Position numbers and translations under genes: made by a program. Shown here in pieces: positions 1 to 8,960 of a stretch of DNA of 64,000 bases; position 1 is the stretch's first letter, and the number at the start of each line of letters is the position of its first letter. The DNA is from Terriglobus roseus (GTDB lineage: Bacteria > Acidobacteriota > Terriglobia > Terriglobales > Acidobacteriaceae), in NCBI RefSeq assembly GCF_900102185.1, contig NZ_LT629690.1, forward strand, positions 3,224,001-3,288,000, written 5' to 3'. The notes below the pieces were generated by a model. The model ran no database searches. It saw only the letters and a list, made by a program, of their open reading frames with translations, and had not been told where the DNA came from.

Positions 1-74
1 CTGAAACTCTTCGCCCGCCGCAGCCCGAATTGCTCCAGGCCACCTGCTCCGAAGACCCCCAACGGCTCACCTAA
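1..74 (+). CDS. possible C-terminal tail of an upstream gene (partial)
   Basis: A plus-strand frame enters from the left edge and stops at a TAA at 72-74, giving a tail ending ...SEDPQRLT. About 24 residues are visible, too few to identify a family, and the alternative frames cannot be excluded. Bases 75-221 contain no recognisable gene. It is recorded only because the frame is open from the first base and ends cleanly. Confidence 0.2.
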   Translation, partial: ETLRPPQPELLQATCSEDPQRLT

Positions 75-221
75 GAGCCGACGTCCGCAGGATCCACCGC
101 GTCACTGCCTCCGCATCCCCAAATGCCCAAAGGGCACAGGCATGCAGACGCAAGTCTGCGCGAGTTCATAGAATAGCCGGTATCCGAACGGGAGTCAACA
201 TAGATACTCCCTGAAATTGCG

Positions 222-1730
222 CTACCCCGGTGAAACCGGCAACGCCTTTGCCTTCTTATGTTTTCGCTGCGGCGTGACCCCGTCCTTGGCATCCAATCGA
301 TACACAATCATCACGTTCCTATCGGGATCATCCATTGCCGGAAACTCCGCCACGCGCGTCAGCCGGTAAAACTTGTTCAGCGCCTCCATCTTGTCGTCTT
401 CAATGGAGTTCCAAGACACGAACCACCCCGGCTTGTACGCCGCAATGCGATCTTCCAGATCCATCGTGCCAAAGTCGTCGCAGATGCTCGGCACCCCAGT
501 CATCAAAGACAGGTCACTCCCCGAGATCGACAGCACCGTATGACTATGCGTCGGATCAGATTCCACAATCCGCTCAATCCGGTTCGCCGCCGTCTGAAAT
601 GTGTACTCCGGGTGTCGCACGTAGCTCCACGTCACATGCGCCTCACGCCCAACCAGCAGCACCAGCAGCGAAGCAAACGCCAGTGAAGCCGACGGATGCC
701 ACGCAGCAATATGCAATGCCGCGCGAGCCATCAGCAGAATCAGCGGCACCGCAACTACCACGTAATACCTCGGCTGCATGTTCGCGTGATACGCCAGAAA
801 GAATAGATACCCCGTCACCCACAGCAGCAACGACACAAACAGAGGATCGCGCCACGTCTTCTTATGGAAACCCGCCAGCACCACCAACGCAATCGCCAGC
901 GGATACAGCAACTCCCCCATCCACACGCCATTCTTCAGCGTGTCGCCAACTGTCTCCCAGAACGGCAGCCCTGCAATGGTCGTATTGTTCGCCGCGAACA
1001 GATAACGGAAATCATTCCAATAGCCGCGATACAGCAGCCACGCAATGTAACTACCCCAAAGTATGGCGACAGTCCCGCCCGTCACAGCCGCAATGCGCAA
1101 CACGCGTCGACGTTGCCACGCAGCGGCATCCGCCAACATGTACGCCACAGCAGGCAACAAAAACACCGCGGTCGTCTTGGTGCCAATCATCAACGACACC
1201 AACACACCCACAAGAACAGCAAACAAAACACGCTGTCGTTCCGTGGAAGCACTTCGTATCGCCTGCGCCGCCAGCAACGACAACAACGTCAACAACACCA
1301 GCAACGGCTCAAGAATCGCCATCCGCGTAAACACGTACAGGAACGAACTCGCCGCCATCAGCAACACAGCGGCAGCAGTAAAGATCCACCGCAGATATTT
1401 CGATTCGTCCTCCCGCGCCTCATGCTGCAGCACCACAAACGAACACACCAGCACTCCAGCAAACACAAACACGGTCAGCGCACGCGCCGCCACAATCCCC
1501 ACGCCAGCAAATCGAAAGACGAATCCCTCTAACAAAGGCCATACAGGCAACGCCGCAGCAGGATTGAAGTCACCAGGCAATCGCCAAGTCCCGCGCAGAT
1601 AATGCCGGATGGCCGCATCGCCATACCACCCCTCATCGGTGTACTTAGCCCAATCCACCCAAGGCGACCGATTCGGAAAATCCGCACGCAAATGCACCAG
1701 GTGCAAAGCCCAGAACGCCGCTGCAACCAA
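222..1730 (-). CDS. polytopic membrane glycosyltransferase, GT39/ArnT-like
   Basis: The product is an inner-membrane protein with about ten hydrophobic segments. Near its N-terminus, in the first periplasmic loop, is the acidic motif DEGWYGDAA (about residues 32-40), typical of PMT/ArnT-type enzymes that use polyprenyl-phosphate sugars. It likely transfers a sugar to a lipid or protein at the periplasmic face; the substrate cannot be read from sequence. The first conventional start in frame is the TTG at 1730, but the signal-anchor appears to begin earlier (RRLLPAIFLL...). A good Shine-Dalgarno (GAGGAG, minus strand, 1823-1828) sits 8 bases before an in-frame ATC at 1814 with no ATG/GTG/TTG nearby, so the true start is unclear. 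The C-terminus is hydrophilic and lysine-rich. Confidence 0.75.
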   Translation of the reverse strand: MVAAAFWALHLVHLRADFPNRSPWVDWAKYTDEGWYGDAAIRHYLRGTWRLPGDFNPAAALPVWPLLEGFVFRFAGVGIVAARALTVFVFAGVLVCSFVVLQHEAREDESKYLRWIFTAAAVLLMAASSFLYVFTRMAILEPLLVLLTLLSLLAAQAIRSASTERQRVLFAVLVGVLVSLMIGTKTTAVFLLPAVAYMLADAAAWQRRRVLRIAAVTGGTVAILWGSYIAWLLYRGYWNDFRYLFAANNTTIAGLPFWETVGDTLKNGVWMGELLYPLAIALVVLAGFHKKTWRDPLFVSLLLWVTGYLFFLAYHANMQPRYYVVVAVPLILLMARAALHIAAWHPSASLAFASLLVLLVGREAHVTWSYVRHPEYTFQTAANRIERIVESDPTHSHTVLSISGSDLSLMTGVPSICDDFGTMDLEDRIAAYKPGWFVSWNSIEDDKMEALNKFYRLTRVAEFPAMDDPDRNVMIVYRLDAKDGVTPQRKHKKAKALPVSPG

Positions 1731-2000
1731 AAGAAAGATAGCTGGCAGTAGCCGTCGCGCAATGTTGCTTCCGTTGTCTGTCCCGAGTGCAGCTTTGTTC
1801 CCGTCGTGCTTGATCGTCTAGTCTCCTCAGACTACGTTTTCTCGTGCGGCACGCTTCCGCGCTGCTAGATCGGCTAAACGTGTCTGTCTTTCTTCTAGGC
1901 TATACTTGCCCAACATCCTAACGCTGCTGCAGGCAAAGGCCGCGGCCACACTTACGGGAGATTGCGTCACTTGCCACAAGCGCACGTCACTCATCCGCGA

Positions 2001-2459
2001 CGCGGCATCCCCAGCCTGGATGGCTGGCGCGCACTCCGCATCCTCTCTTCCTTTATCTAGATCTGGCTGTCGTTTTCGCAGTCTCTTTCGTTCCGGGCTT
2101 TCGCCTACGTGGAATTGTGAAAAGCAGAGATCGCGCAACGCTAACGCTCAATTTCCCCCGACATACTGGAGCATCTTTCTTGGCGCCGCCTTCGAACTGA
2201 GCACATCGGCCTGTTAATCTCCGCACCCGCTTTCCGGCGCTGGACGGGCTGCGCGCTTAAGTTCCTCGTATGGTGCGGGCAGAAAACCCATTCATTCGCA
2301 CTCGCCGGCGTTATCGCTTTGAGCGTAAACTTCGCCGTCACCTTCGTCGTATCCAAGATCAGCCACGACTATTTCGAGTCACGTTTCCTGCGCGGGAAGA
2401 AGCATTTCGAATACCACAAGGAACTCACGTCCCATCGTCACGCATTCGTCGTAGAGTAA
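2001..2459 (+). pseudogene. decayed acyltransferase-3 (OafA/YrhL-like) remnant
   Basis: In one plus-strand frame, 2001-2057 reads RGIPSLDGWRALRILSSFI then TAG. This matches the N-terminal 'PxLDGxRA' signature of acyltransferase-3 proteins. The same frame resumes at about 2160 and ends at TAA 2457-2459 with a hydrophobic helix followed by YFESRFLRGKKHFEYH, the typical C-terminal 'fE.pfLr.k..f' tail. Between them are in-frame stops and most of the roughly 350-residue family domain is missing, so this is a gene with a large internal deletion. An intact acyltransferase-3 lies just beyond on the other strand (2555-3697). Bases 1731-2000 hold only the upstream region of the glycosyltransferase and no recognisable gene. 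Confidence 0.6.
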
Positions 2460-2554
2460 ACCTCCACAACGAATGCAAACTTGCTATTTGCGGGGAAGAG
2501 CCGCACTCGCTTTCCAACTTTGAGCGAGCTGTGGGCTCGTCATTTTGGCCTGTC

Positions 2555-3697
2555 CTAGACCCGACTCCGAACAACTTCAAAGCGCGACTTCAACACAAGG
2601 AAGGGCCGTTCTACAACGTAGTAAGCCATCACCGCAAACGCTACATTGACCAGAAACACTACTGGAAGTTCCAGCATCTTCGGGATTCTATTGCGGCAAT
2701 AAATGAGAACAAGATAGGTCGCAAGAAGGTTGAACAGGTAAAGTCCATACGAGATCTTCCCTAGGAAGAGCATCCAGTTGGGGAAGCGTCTGGCAGAAAC
2801 TCCAAGGAATGCCCGGAACAAAGCGATCACTCCGATGCTGCCAAGAACGAACATCACGTTATAGGAAAAGATTCCCACGGAGAACGAGGGGTATTTCGGA
2901 TCAAAGCAGGAAGCTAGAAGCAGAGCTGCAAAACCGCCAATCGCCAACAGGAACCGCTTTGATCTGGACAACGCAGTGGGACGCCGTTCGCTCCACAATG
3001 CCAGCAGAGCGCCTAGTCCAAAGAACTGGACCTCTACGAATGTGTTGTAGAAGACACGCCCATGTTCCAGGTAAGGAATGGGCAAATGGGGCGTGACCAT
3101 GAGCAGCAGGATGGCCGCCTGAGAAATCGCAATAGTCGCATAACCGATGTTCTTTACGACTCGGCGATTTCCGCTGCGCATCATCAGCGGCCAGCAAACA
3201 TAAAACTGCTCTTCAATCGATAACGTCCACAACAGGGCAAGTGGTAGCCACACTCCATTGTGTGTGAGATACCAGTTCGCCACAAAGAACACTGCAGCTA
3301 ACCAGAATCCGCTGGCAACGGGATACCCCTGCAAATGCGCTATGCCGTAGCACAACAATAGGAATGCGAAGTATAGCGGCCATATACGAAGGGAGCGACG
3401 AAAGTAAAACGCCTTCAAGTTCAACCGTCTGGTTGTGTCCACCTCAATCAACAACAGACGGGTAATGAGGTAGCTACTCAGGAGAAAGAACAACTCCACG
3501 CCAAATGCGCCCACACAGTGTAGGGCCCAAACGAGTGTCACGAGCCACGGCTTGGCCGTTTTCAGAAACTCTAATTGATAAGGATTCGATTTATGGTGCA
3601 GTAACACGCCCAGAAATGCGACGAAACGCAAAGCATCCAATTCCGGCTGATAAAACCGTCTTCCTTTGAATTCTTTAGCGGGGACAGTTTCTTGCAT
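2555..3697 (-). CDS. acyltransferase-3 family membrane protein
   Basis: A 380-residue integral membrane O-acyltransferase of the OafA/YrhL type, which transfers acetyl or other acyl groups to exported polysaccharide or lipid. Visible signatures are ELDALRF (19-25), the catalytic His pair H34-H35 at the end of the first helix, and the central WTLSIEEQFYVCWP motif. The C-terminal tail is YYVVERPFLVLKSRF. Length fits the family core without an SGNH extension. The start is ATG at 3697. It sits between the glycosyltransferase and the permease/polymerase pair, so modification of a surface polysaccharide is a reasonable inference. Confidence 0.88.
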   Translation of the reverse strand: MQETVPAKEFKGRRFYQPELDALRFVAFLGVLLHHKSNPYQLEFLKTAKPWLVTLVWALHCVGAFGVELFFLLSSYLITRLLLIEVDTTRRLNLKAFYFRRSLRIWPLYFAFLLLCYGIAHLQGYPVASGFWLAAVFFVANWYLTHNGVWLPLALLWTLSIEEQFYVCWPLMMRSGNRRVVKNIGYATIAISQAAILLLMVTPHLPIPYLEHGRVFYNTFVEVQFFGLGALLALWSERRPTALSRSKRFLLAIGGFAALLLASCFDPKYPSFSVGIFSYNVMFVLGSIGVIALFRAFLGVSARRFPNWMLFLGKISYGLYLFNLLATYLVLIYCRNRIPKMLELPVVFLVNVAFAVMAYYVVERPFLVLKSRFEVVRSRV

Positions 3698-3790
3698 GTT
3701 CCCGAAAAGAGTAGCACGCCCATGGTGAATTTACTGTTCTCATAGGACAGACTTGAAACGCGGCCTCATCTATAGCGAAAAGCACTCACT

Positions 3791-4897
3791 CTATTCGTAA
3801 GCCAACGCGTCGATCGGGTCTTTCGCTGCTGCCTTCAAGGCAGGATACAGAGCACCAAGAGTTGCACCAACCAGAGCAATAATGACGGCAGTCAGAACCC
3901 ATGACGGCGTCACAGCAAACTCAAGCTGCGGTGTCTTCACGTGCAGAAGCGCGCGCAAACCGTACGTTGCGGAGACACCGAGAATAATGCCGCAGACGGC
4001 CAGCAGTCCGGACTCACGCAGAACGATACTGACGATGTAAGTGCGCGATGCCCCCAACGACTTCAGAATGCCGATCTCACGTGTGCGTTCCATCACGGCG
4101 GTGTACATCGACTGGAAGATCACAAGAAAACCAATGACTACCGCGATCCCGATCACCGTCCGCAGGCCGATGTTGAACCCTGGATACTTTTCGGGCGTGA
4201 GCTGGCTTAAGAACTCTTCCAGTGTCTGCACGTCCCACTGCTGCAGGCCATCCGTAGACTGAATCTCCTGTTTTACCGCAGCCTGCCACTTCGGTGGATC
4301 GTCCGTCTTGAGATAGAACACGCTGCAGCGATTCTCTGTGCCGTTGATGGCGTTCATCGTCTCAAGCGGAACAAACTTACGGCCGCCCTTGCCGTGCTCC
4401 ACAACACCGGACACTGTAAAGGTGTGTCCAAACAACTTCGTCTGGTCGCCCACATGCAGCCCCTTGCCACTGCTTGCTGCCACATCGTCAATGATGATGC
4501 TGTCTGGACCAGTGAATGGGCCGCCCTCCTTGAAGACGAACGGGCGAAGCGCGTTGAAGCTGTTGTATTCAACACCCCAGATATTTTCCAGCGTCCCACT
4601 GGCCGTTAGCTGGATATATACCGGAGCAGCAACCTGCACATGGGGCAGCTTCTCCAGCACGCCTTGCACCTTTGCCGATGCGGGAGCACCGCTGACACCG
4701 ATCAGGTTGGACGTGGTTCCGGGCTTGGCGATCATGTCGCCACCGATACCGGTCGTGCGAACTTTCTGGCCATTCAGCATGCCCAGCATGATCGCCGCAA
4801 TCGACAGAATCATGATGACTTCAATCGCAACCGCAAGCGCGGAAATCAAGGAACGCAGGGGGCGGTGGATAAGGTTGCCGACGACCAGTTTATTCAT
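3791..4897 (-). CDS. FtsX/MacB-type ABC transporter permease
   Basis: A 368-residue permease with one N-terminal membrane helix (about 16-36), a long periplasmic domain, and three C-terminal helices in an FtsX domain. The signature ERTREIGILKSLGAS follows helix 2. Such proteins work with a LolD/MacB-type ATPase in lipoprotein, peptide or lipid extrusion. No ATPase gene is adjacent, so the partner must be elsewhere. The open frame extends further upstream, but the start is set at ATG 4897 because MNKLVVGNLIHRPLRSLISA is the usual beginning of these permeases. This ATG overlaps the stop of the upstream gene as ATGA, implying translational coupling. Confidence 0.85.
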   Translation of the reverse strand: MNKLVVGNLIHRPLRSLISALAVAIEVIMILSIAAIMLGMLNGQKVRTTGIGGDMIAKPGTTSNLIGVSGAPASAKVQGVLEKLPHVQVAAPVYIQLTASGTLENIWGVEYNSFNALRPFVFKEGGPFTGPDSIIIDDVAASSGKGLHVGDQTKLFGHTFTVSGVVEHGKGGRKFVPLETMNAINGTENRCSVFYLKTDDPPKWQAAVKQEIQSTDGLQQWDVQTLEEFLSQLTPEKYPGFNIGLRTVIGIAVVIGFLVIFQSMYTAVMERTREIGILKSLGASRTYIVSIVLRESGLLAVCGIILGVSATYGLRALLHVKTPQLEFAVTPSWVLTAVIIALVGATLGALYPALKAAAKDPIDALAYE

Positions 4898-6408
4898 ATC
4901 TTCTCTTCGATTGTACGTGGGCTCAAGCCCAGCGAGGGAGCAGGTCTCGGCACAGGATCTACCGACAGAGGCAGGATCGTTCTGCGGACAGGGATCAATA
5001 GGGCACCAATCATCGGCAGGATATGCGTCGTCACGAACGCCGCCAGAACGACAGAGAACGCAACTACGCTGACAGCGATAAATGGTGCATTCATCATGCC
5101 TTCGGCAGCGCCATGTGCGAGGAAAAGAAGATAGATAGCGGCCCAGAACGTCTGCTTCGTGCTTCCCGTCAACGAATCCATGACCCAGAACATCGCGAGG
5201 TAGCAAGGAAACATGATCAGCGTCACACCCCACCACTGTACACAGTGGTAGGCGTCGGCGAAGGGGCTGAAGGAAATTCCAGTGGTCGTGTCATTGTCGG
5301 CCAACATGCCGATCTCGTGCGCATAGCGATTACCCCAATGAAGCTCGGCTTTCTGGCCCACAAAGTAACGCGGAATCATATTGAGTACATAGCTTTCAAT
5401 GGGGAGGATAGTTGCGGAATGCCCATCGTCGGTCAGGTGTATCAAAGCATCGTCAATCGGAAATACCGTCAGACGATCCAGCAATCCGTAGTTCTCATTG
5501 AACCAGTGGTAAGCGGTACTGATCTGCAATTGTTCAGCGACCAGCGCCTGGTACTCTTCCCGAGTACGCAATGGGTGGAACAGCATGTCCAGAGCCTTTT
5601 CCTGCGAATCTGGATCATCTTTGTAGACTCGTCCCAATTGCGAAAGCGGCGTGAGAAACGTTGCCATTGAAACGGCGAAAACGGTGACGAAGACCAATCG
5701 CCTCGTTGTCATCCAGTAGCCAGCGATCGTGGCAGCCAGTGCCCATGCAACAGAAGCTGTGAACATTCCCTGCTTAGAAAAAGAAAATATTCCCCAGAAC
5801 AGCGTGAGCCACACGGAAATAATAAAAGCCAAAACACTGAAAGAACGCCATCCATCGGTCTTCTGTGTGGTCCCATAAACCGCCAACATAATCGAGAGTG
5901 GCAGAAAGTTATTGACCTGGTTAAACGTAGAAAGAACAGCAACCGGGACTAAGAGGCCGCCAAACTGTCCGATCAGAGCGGCCCCCATTGCCGCTTGCTG
6001 AAACCGATCATGAATCTGTAATGACTGCAGAAACGGCTTTTTCCTGCGGATGCGCGCATTAATCCTCGCCGCAGTCCAAAGGCTGCACGCACCCACCAGA
6101 TAGACCATCATCGTTTTCTGCGCTGCGAGAACATTCGAATCCAATGGCTCGCCCAGCACTGTCTTTACTAGTCCACCCAGAATCATGGTCAAAAGCCCCA
6201 TGAAAAAAATGGCTGCTCCGCTGGGATAGACTAGGCCTCCGCACGCATTGAAGGCGTCTGACATCACCACGATGAATGCGCAGTAGGCTAGGGAGGCATA
6301 GATACTCGTCCCCTCGAGCATCTGCAGCGCAAAAAGGACAGCCACCACCCGAAAAACGTACCGCATGGGTACGTGTGTCGGTAGAGTGACCTTCATTGCG
6401 AACTTCAT
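4894..6408 (-). CDS. polytopic membrane protein, polysaccharide polymerase-like
   Basis: A 504-residue protein with about ten to twelve hydrophobic helices and a large soluble loop at roughly residues 260-370, containing acidic and tryptophan-rich stretches. This is the general architecture of O-antigen ligase/Wzy-type polymerases, but no diagnostic motif lets me name the family. The ATG at 6408 (MKFAMKVTLPTHVPMRY) may be preceded or replaced by the in-frame ATG four codons later. It ends in ATGA shared with the FtsX-like permease. Nearby glycosyltransferase and acyltransferase genes favour a surface polysaccharide role. Function is inferred from topology and neighbours only. Confidence 0.6.
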   Translation of the reverse strand: MKFAMKVTLPTHVPMRYVFRVVAVLFALQMLEGTSIYASLAYCAFIVVMSDAFNACGGLVYPSGAAIFFMGLLTMILGGLVKTVLGEPLDSNVLAAQKTMMVYLVGACSLWTAARINARIRRKKPFLQSLQIHDRFQQAAMGAALIGQFGGLLVPVAVLSTFNQVNNFLPLSIMLAVYGTTQKTDGWRSFSVLAFIISVWLTLFWGIFSFSKQGMFTASVAWALAATIAGYWMTTRRLVFVTVFAVSMATFLTPLSQLGRVYKDDPDSQEKALDMLFHPLRTREEYQALVAEQLQISTAYHWFNENYGLLDRLTVFPIDDALIHLTDDGHSATILPIESYVLNMIPRYFVGQKAELHWGNRYAHEIGMLADNDTTTGISFSPFADAYHCVQWWGVTLIMFPCYLAMFWVMDSLTGSTKQTFWAAIYLLFLAHGAAEGMMNAPFIAVSVVAFSVVLAAFVTTHILPMIGALLIPVRRTILPLSVDPVPRPAPSLGLSPRTIEEKI

Positions 6409-6613
6409 CTGCGTCAGTCTAGCAAGATATGGCTACAACAACAGTGCTATACCTCCCTGCCTCGTGAAACCGGAATATGGAAGCTGCGGAAAACAAACTA
6501 CATAGTCGGTGATATCACGTTGAAACCGTGTATCTTCCGCCTGTTTGGGATAAAGTGAAGACGTGCCTGCAGTTGCGGCGATCCCGACGAAATCCATACG
6601 GTCTTTCTGTTTC

Positions 6614-7390
6614 ATGATTCTTTTTGCGGTTCAGTCCGAAACGAAGCCTTTTTTCGCCAGAATGGCGCAACTGTCCCTCGCAGTATTGGGCAGCGCCGCC
6701 TGCGTGCTGGGCCTCAGTGGATGCGGAGTCGTCTCCAGCGGCACCACCAACGTTTCGCAGCTCCGCATCATTGATGCCACACCCGACGCGGGCGGCATCG
6801 ACATCTACGCCGGCAGCAACGTCCTCACCTACAACCTGGGATACGGCACCGTCACCTCGTACATCCCAATCAATCCAGGGACTTACACGCTTGCGGCGGA
6901 CTCCTCCGGAACGAAGACGGCGCTTTCCTCCGTGCGAGCCACGCTCCTGAATGGCAAACAGTACACGCTCCTGTTCAGCAGCGCAGCCGCCTCGCTCCAG
7001 GCTCAGGTACTCACAGACCAGTCGCAGCCCGCGCCGTCCGGCCAGATCGCGCTTCGCTTCCTGGACGAAGCGATCTATCCCGGCGCACTTGATCTTTACC
7101 TTGTCCCCAACGGCTCCACTATCGACAAGGTGAATCCCCTGCTGACCAACGTCAACTTCGGCAACACACCCACGTACGTCAACGTGCCCACCGGCACGTA
7201 CACGCTCTACATCGTCTCCGCTGGCACGGTCGTCTCCACCACCACGGTGCCCATGTACACGGGTGCCTCCACCACCTACCCCAGCGGCAGCGCCCGCACA
7301 TTTGTCCTGCTCGATCAGCAGATCCTCACCACCTCATCTGTTCAGGTAGTGATGGCGAACGACTACGACTCCGCCACGGCGACCCAGTAA
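6614..7390 (+). CDS. DUF4397 domain lipoprotein
   Basis: A secreted lipoprotein: a hydrophobic signal segment ends in the lipobox LSGC, followed by GVVSSGTTNVSQLRIIDATPDAGGIDIY, the start of a DUF4397 domain. The domain repeats in the second half (IALRFLDEAIYPGALDLYLVP...), so there are two DUF4397-like units rich in beta strand. The family is common in Acidobacteria; its biochemical role is unknown. Starts at GTG 6563, ATG 6614 and ATG 6662 are all in frame. I chose 6614 because it gives a positively charged n-region before the hydrophobic stretch and puts the lipid-modified Cys at about residue 37. Confidence 0.75.
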   Translation: MILFAVQSETKPFFARMAQLSLAVLGSAACVLGLSGCGVVSSGTTNVSQLRIIDATPDAGGIDIYAGSNVLTYNLGYGTVTSYIPINPGTYTLAADSSGTKTALSSVRATLLNGKQYTLLFSSAAASLQAQVLTDQSQPAPSGQIALRFLDEAIYPGALDLYLVPNGSTIDKVNPLLTNVNFGNTPTYVNVPTGTYTLYIVSAGTVVSTTTVPMYTGASTTYPSGSARTFVLLDQQILTTSSVQVVMANDYDSATATQ

Positions 7391-7537
7391 TCGCGACCCG
7401 AAACAACCCTTTTCATCCCCAAAAGTTGCCTTAAATCAGAAAAATATACTTTTCTCAACGACAGCAACTCCCGTTGAAGAAGCCGTGTCCATCCCGAACG
7501 TAAGCGGTGTTCGCAATCCGCCGAAAGGGAGACACAC

Positions 7538-7846
7538 ATGATGAAGCTTGCTACTTTTGCACTCGTTTCCACCCTCACGCTCACGGCCGCAGCGCAACAA
7601 GACATCAACCAGCGCAAGGTCAATCAGCAGGACCGCATCGCCAATGGCGTTCGGTCGGGCGAGTTGACGCCGCATGAAACCTCGCATATCGAACATCAGG
7701 AAGCCGCGATCAATCATGAGGAACACGCCATGCGCCAGGCTGACAACGGACACCTTACCCACGCTGATCGCAGCGCCCTGAAGAGCCAGCAGAACGCGGA
7801 GAGCCGCCGCATCTATCGCGACAAGCACAACGCCCGCGTCCGCTAA
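7538..7846 (+). CDS. small secreted Asn/Gln/His-rich protein
   Basis: A 102-residue protein with a cleavable signal (MMKLATFALVSTLTLTAAAQQ). The mature part is very hydrophilic and likely helical (DINQRKVNQQDRIANGVRSG, then ELTPHETSHIEHQEAAINHE). Two similar segments appear to repeat: 'R...NGvrSGELTphE' and 'Rq.DNGHLThaD'. This resembles a small exported family seen in Acidobacteria and Proteobacteria whose function is not known to me. ATG 7538 follows the purine-rich AAAGGGAGA, a good ribosome site. A hairpin terminator follows. Confidence 0.75.
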   Translation: MMKLATFALVSTLTLTAAAQQDINQRKVNQQDRIANGVRSGELTPHETSHIEHQEAAINHEEHAMRQADNGHLTHADRSALKSQQNAESRRIYRDKHNARVR

Positions 7847-7880
7847 TCAGCTTTCTCTTACGACTGGATTTCGATCAACT

Positions 7881-7910
7881 GAAAGGACCTGCCACACCGC
7901 GGGTCCTTTC
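7881..7910 (+). terminator. hairpin terminator after small secreted gene
   Basis: GAAAGGACC (7881-7889) pairs with GGTCCTTTC (7902-7910), extended by a T-G wobble at the loop. It lies 34 bases after the stop of the upstream gene and before the divergent-free start of the YVTN gene. There is no long T-run, so strength is uncertain. Confidence 0.5.
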
Positions 7911-7959
7911 CATTTCCCGGCTGTTCTACATTCACTGCGGCGTTCTATACTCGCTTCCC

Positions 7960-8949
7960 ATGCGCAACTTCCGGACGATCCTGCCGCTCTGTCTTGCTGT
8001 CACCTCCATCGCCACCGTATCGGCGCAGTCGCGTCTCCTGCTCACCTCGCAGCGCGACCACACCTTCCGCGTCTTCGATCCAATGACGATGGAACAGCTC
8101 AGCGCCACCGTGGAAAGCGACGACGCGGGCCACGAAGTCATGGCCACACCCGACGGCAAGACCGCCTTCGTGCCCATCTATGGCAACGCAGGCGTAGGCC
8201 GCGCCGGCACCGACGGCGACCATATCGACATCTACGACGTCGCCACCGGCAAGCTCACCGGCACCATCAAGTTCCCGCACGGCGTGCGTCCACACCGCCC
8301 CATCTGGAACGCCACCAACGGCACCTTCCTCGTCTCTGCCGAACTCGATAAAGCCGCAGCCATCATCGATCCCAAGACTGGCAAGATCATCGGCGAAGTC
8401 CCTACCGGCGCGGAACAGTCGCACATGATCACGCTGCTGCCCGGCGGCAAAAAGCTTTACTCCGCCAACGTCCATCCCGGCAGCGTGTCAGTAATGGACG
8501 TCCCCAATCGCAAACTCATCAAGGTCATCCCCATCTCTGACAACACGCAGCGCCTCTCCTGCTCCAACGACGGCGCCTACATCTTCACCGCCGACCAGAC
8601 CACGCCCGACCTCGTCGTCATCGACACCAAGACCGACACCATCAAGAAGCGCGTGAAGCTCCCCGCCATCGGCTACGGCTCCACACCCACGCCCGACGGC
8701 AAATACGTTCTCGTCGCCATGGCAAATCAGGACAACGTCGCAGTCGTCGATCTGAAGACACTCGAAGTCACCAAGACCATCCCCAGCATCGCTGGCCTCA
8801 ACGAGATCGTCGTCTCACCAGACAGCAAGTGGGCATGGGCATCCTCACCCAAGATGAACAGCCTCGCCAAGATCGACCTTGTAAAAGGCGAAACCGTGAA
8901 GACTGTTCCCGCGGGCAAATACCCTGACGGCATGTGGCTAACCAAGTAG
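7960..8949 (+). CDS. secreted YVTN-type beta-propeller protein
   Basis: A 329-residue protein with a signal peptide (MRNFRTILPLCLAVTSIATVSAQ), followed by about seven repeats of roughly 40 residues. The repeats carry 'xxVxVxDxxTxKvxxxIpxG' and 'xPDGKxxfV' elements (e.g. ATPDGKTAFVP, TPTPDGKYVLVA, VVIDTKTDTIKKRVKL). This is the YVTN/SMP30-like propeller fold; such proteins are exported and often sit near cytochromes or bind ligands. The next gene, on the other strand, encodes a cytochrome c/P460 protein and the two genes converge with only 11 bases between stops. The precise ligand is unknown. Confidence 0.82.
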   Translation: MRNFRTILPLCLAVTSIATVSAQSRLLLTSQRDHTFRVFDPMTMEQLSATVESDDAGHEVMATPDGKTAFVPIYGNAGVGRAGTDGDHIDIYDVATGKLTGTIKFPHGVRPHRPIWNATNGTFLVSAELDKAAAIIDPKTGKIIGEVPTGAEQSHMITLLPGGKKLYSANVHPGSVSVMDVPNRKLIKVIPISDNTQRLSCSNDGAYIFTADQTTPDLVVIDTKTDTIKKRVKLPAIGYGSTPTPDGKYVLVAMANQDNVAVVDLKTLEVTKTIPSIAGLNEIVVSPDSKWAWASSPKMNSLAKIDLVKGETVKTVPAGKYPDGMWLTK

Positions 8950-8960
8950 CCACACACCAC

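Noticed and set aside
335-1330. Long plus-strand open frame opposite the glycosyltransferase gene
   Set aside because: Its translation is rich in Pro/Ser/Thr/Arg with no domain, and the minus-strand gene has a clear membrane-protein pattern. It is the antisense shadow.
4898-5236. N-terminal extension of the FtsX-like permease
   Set aside because: The extra 113 residues are Cys/Arg-rich with no membrane logic and overlap the C-terminus of the polymerase-like protein; the ATGA-coupled start fits the family N-terminus.
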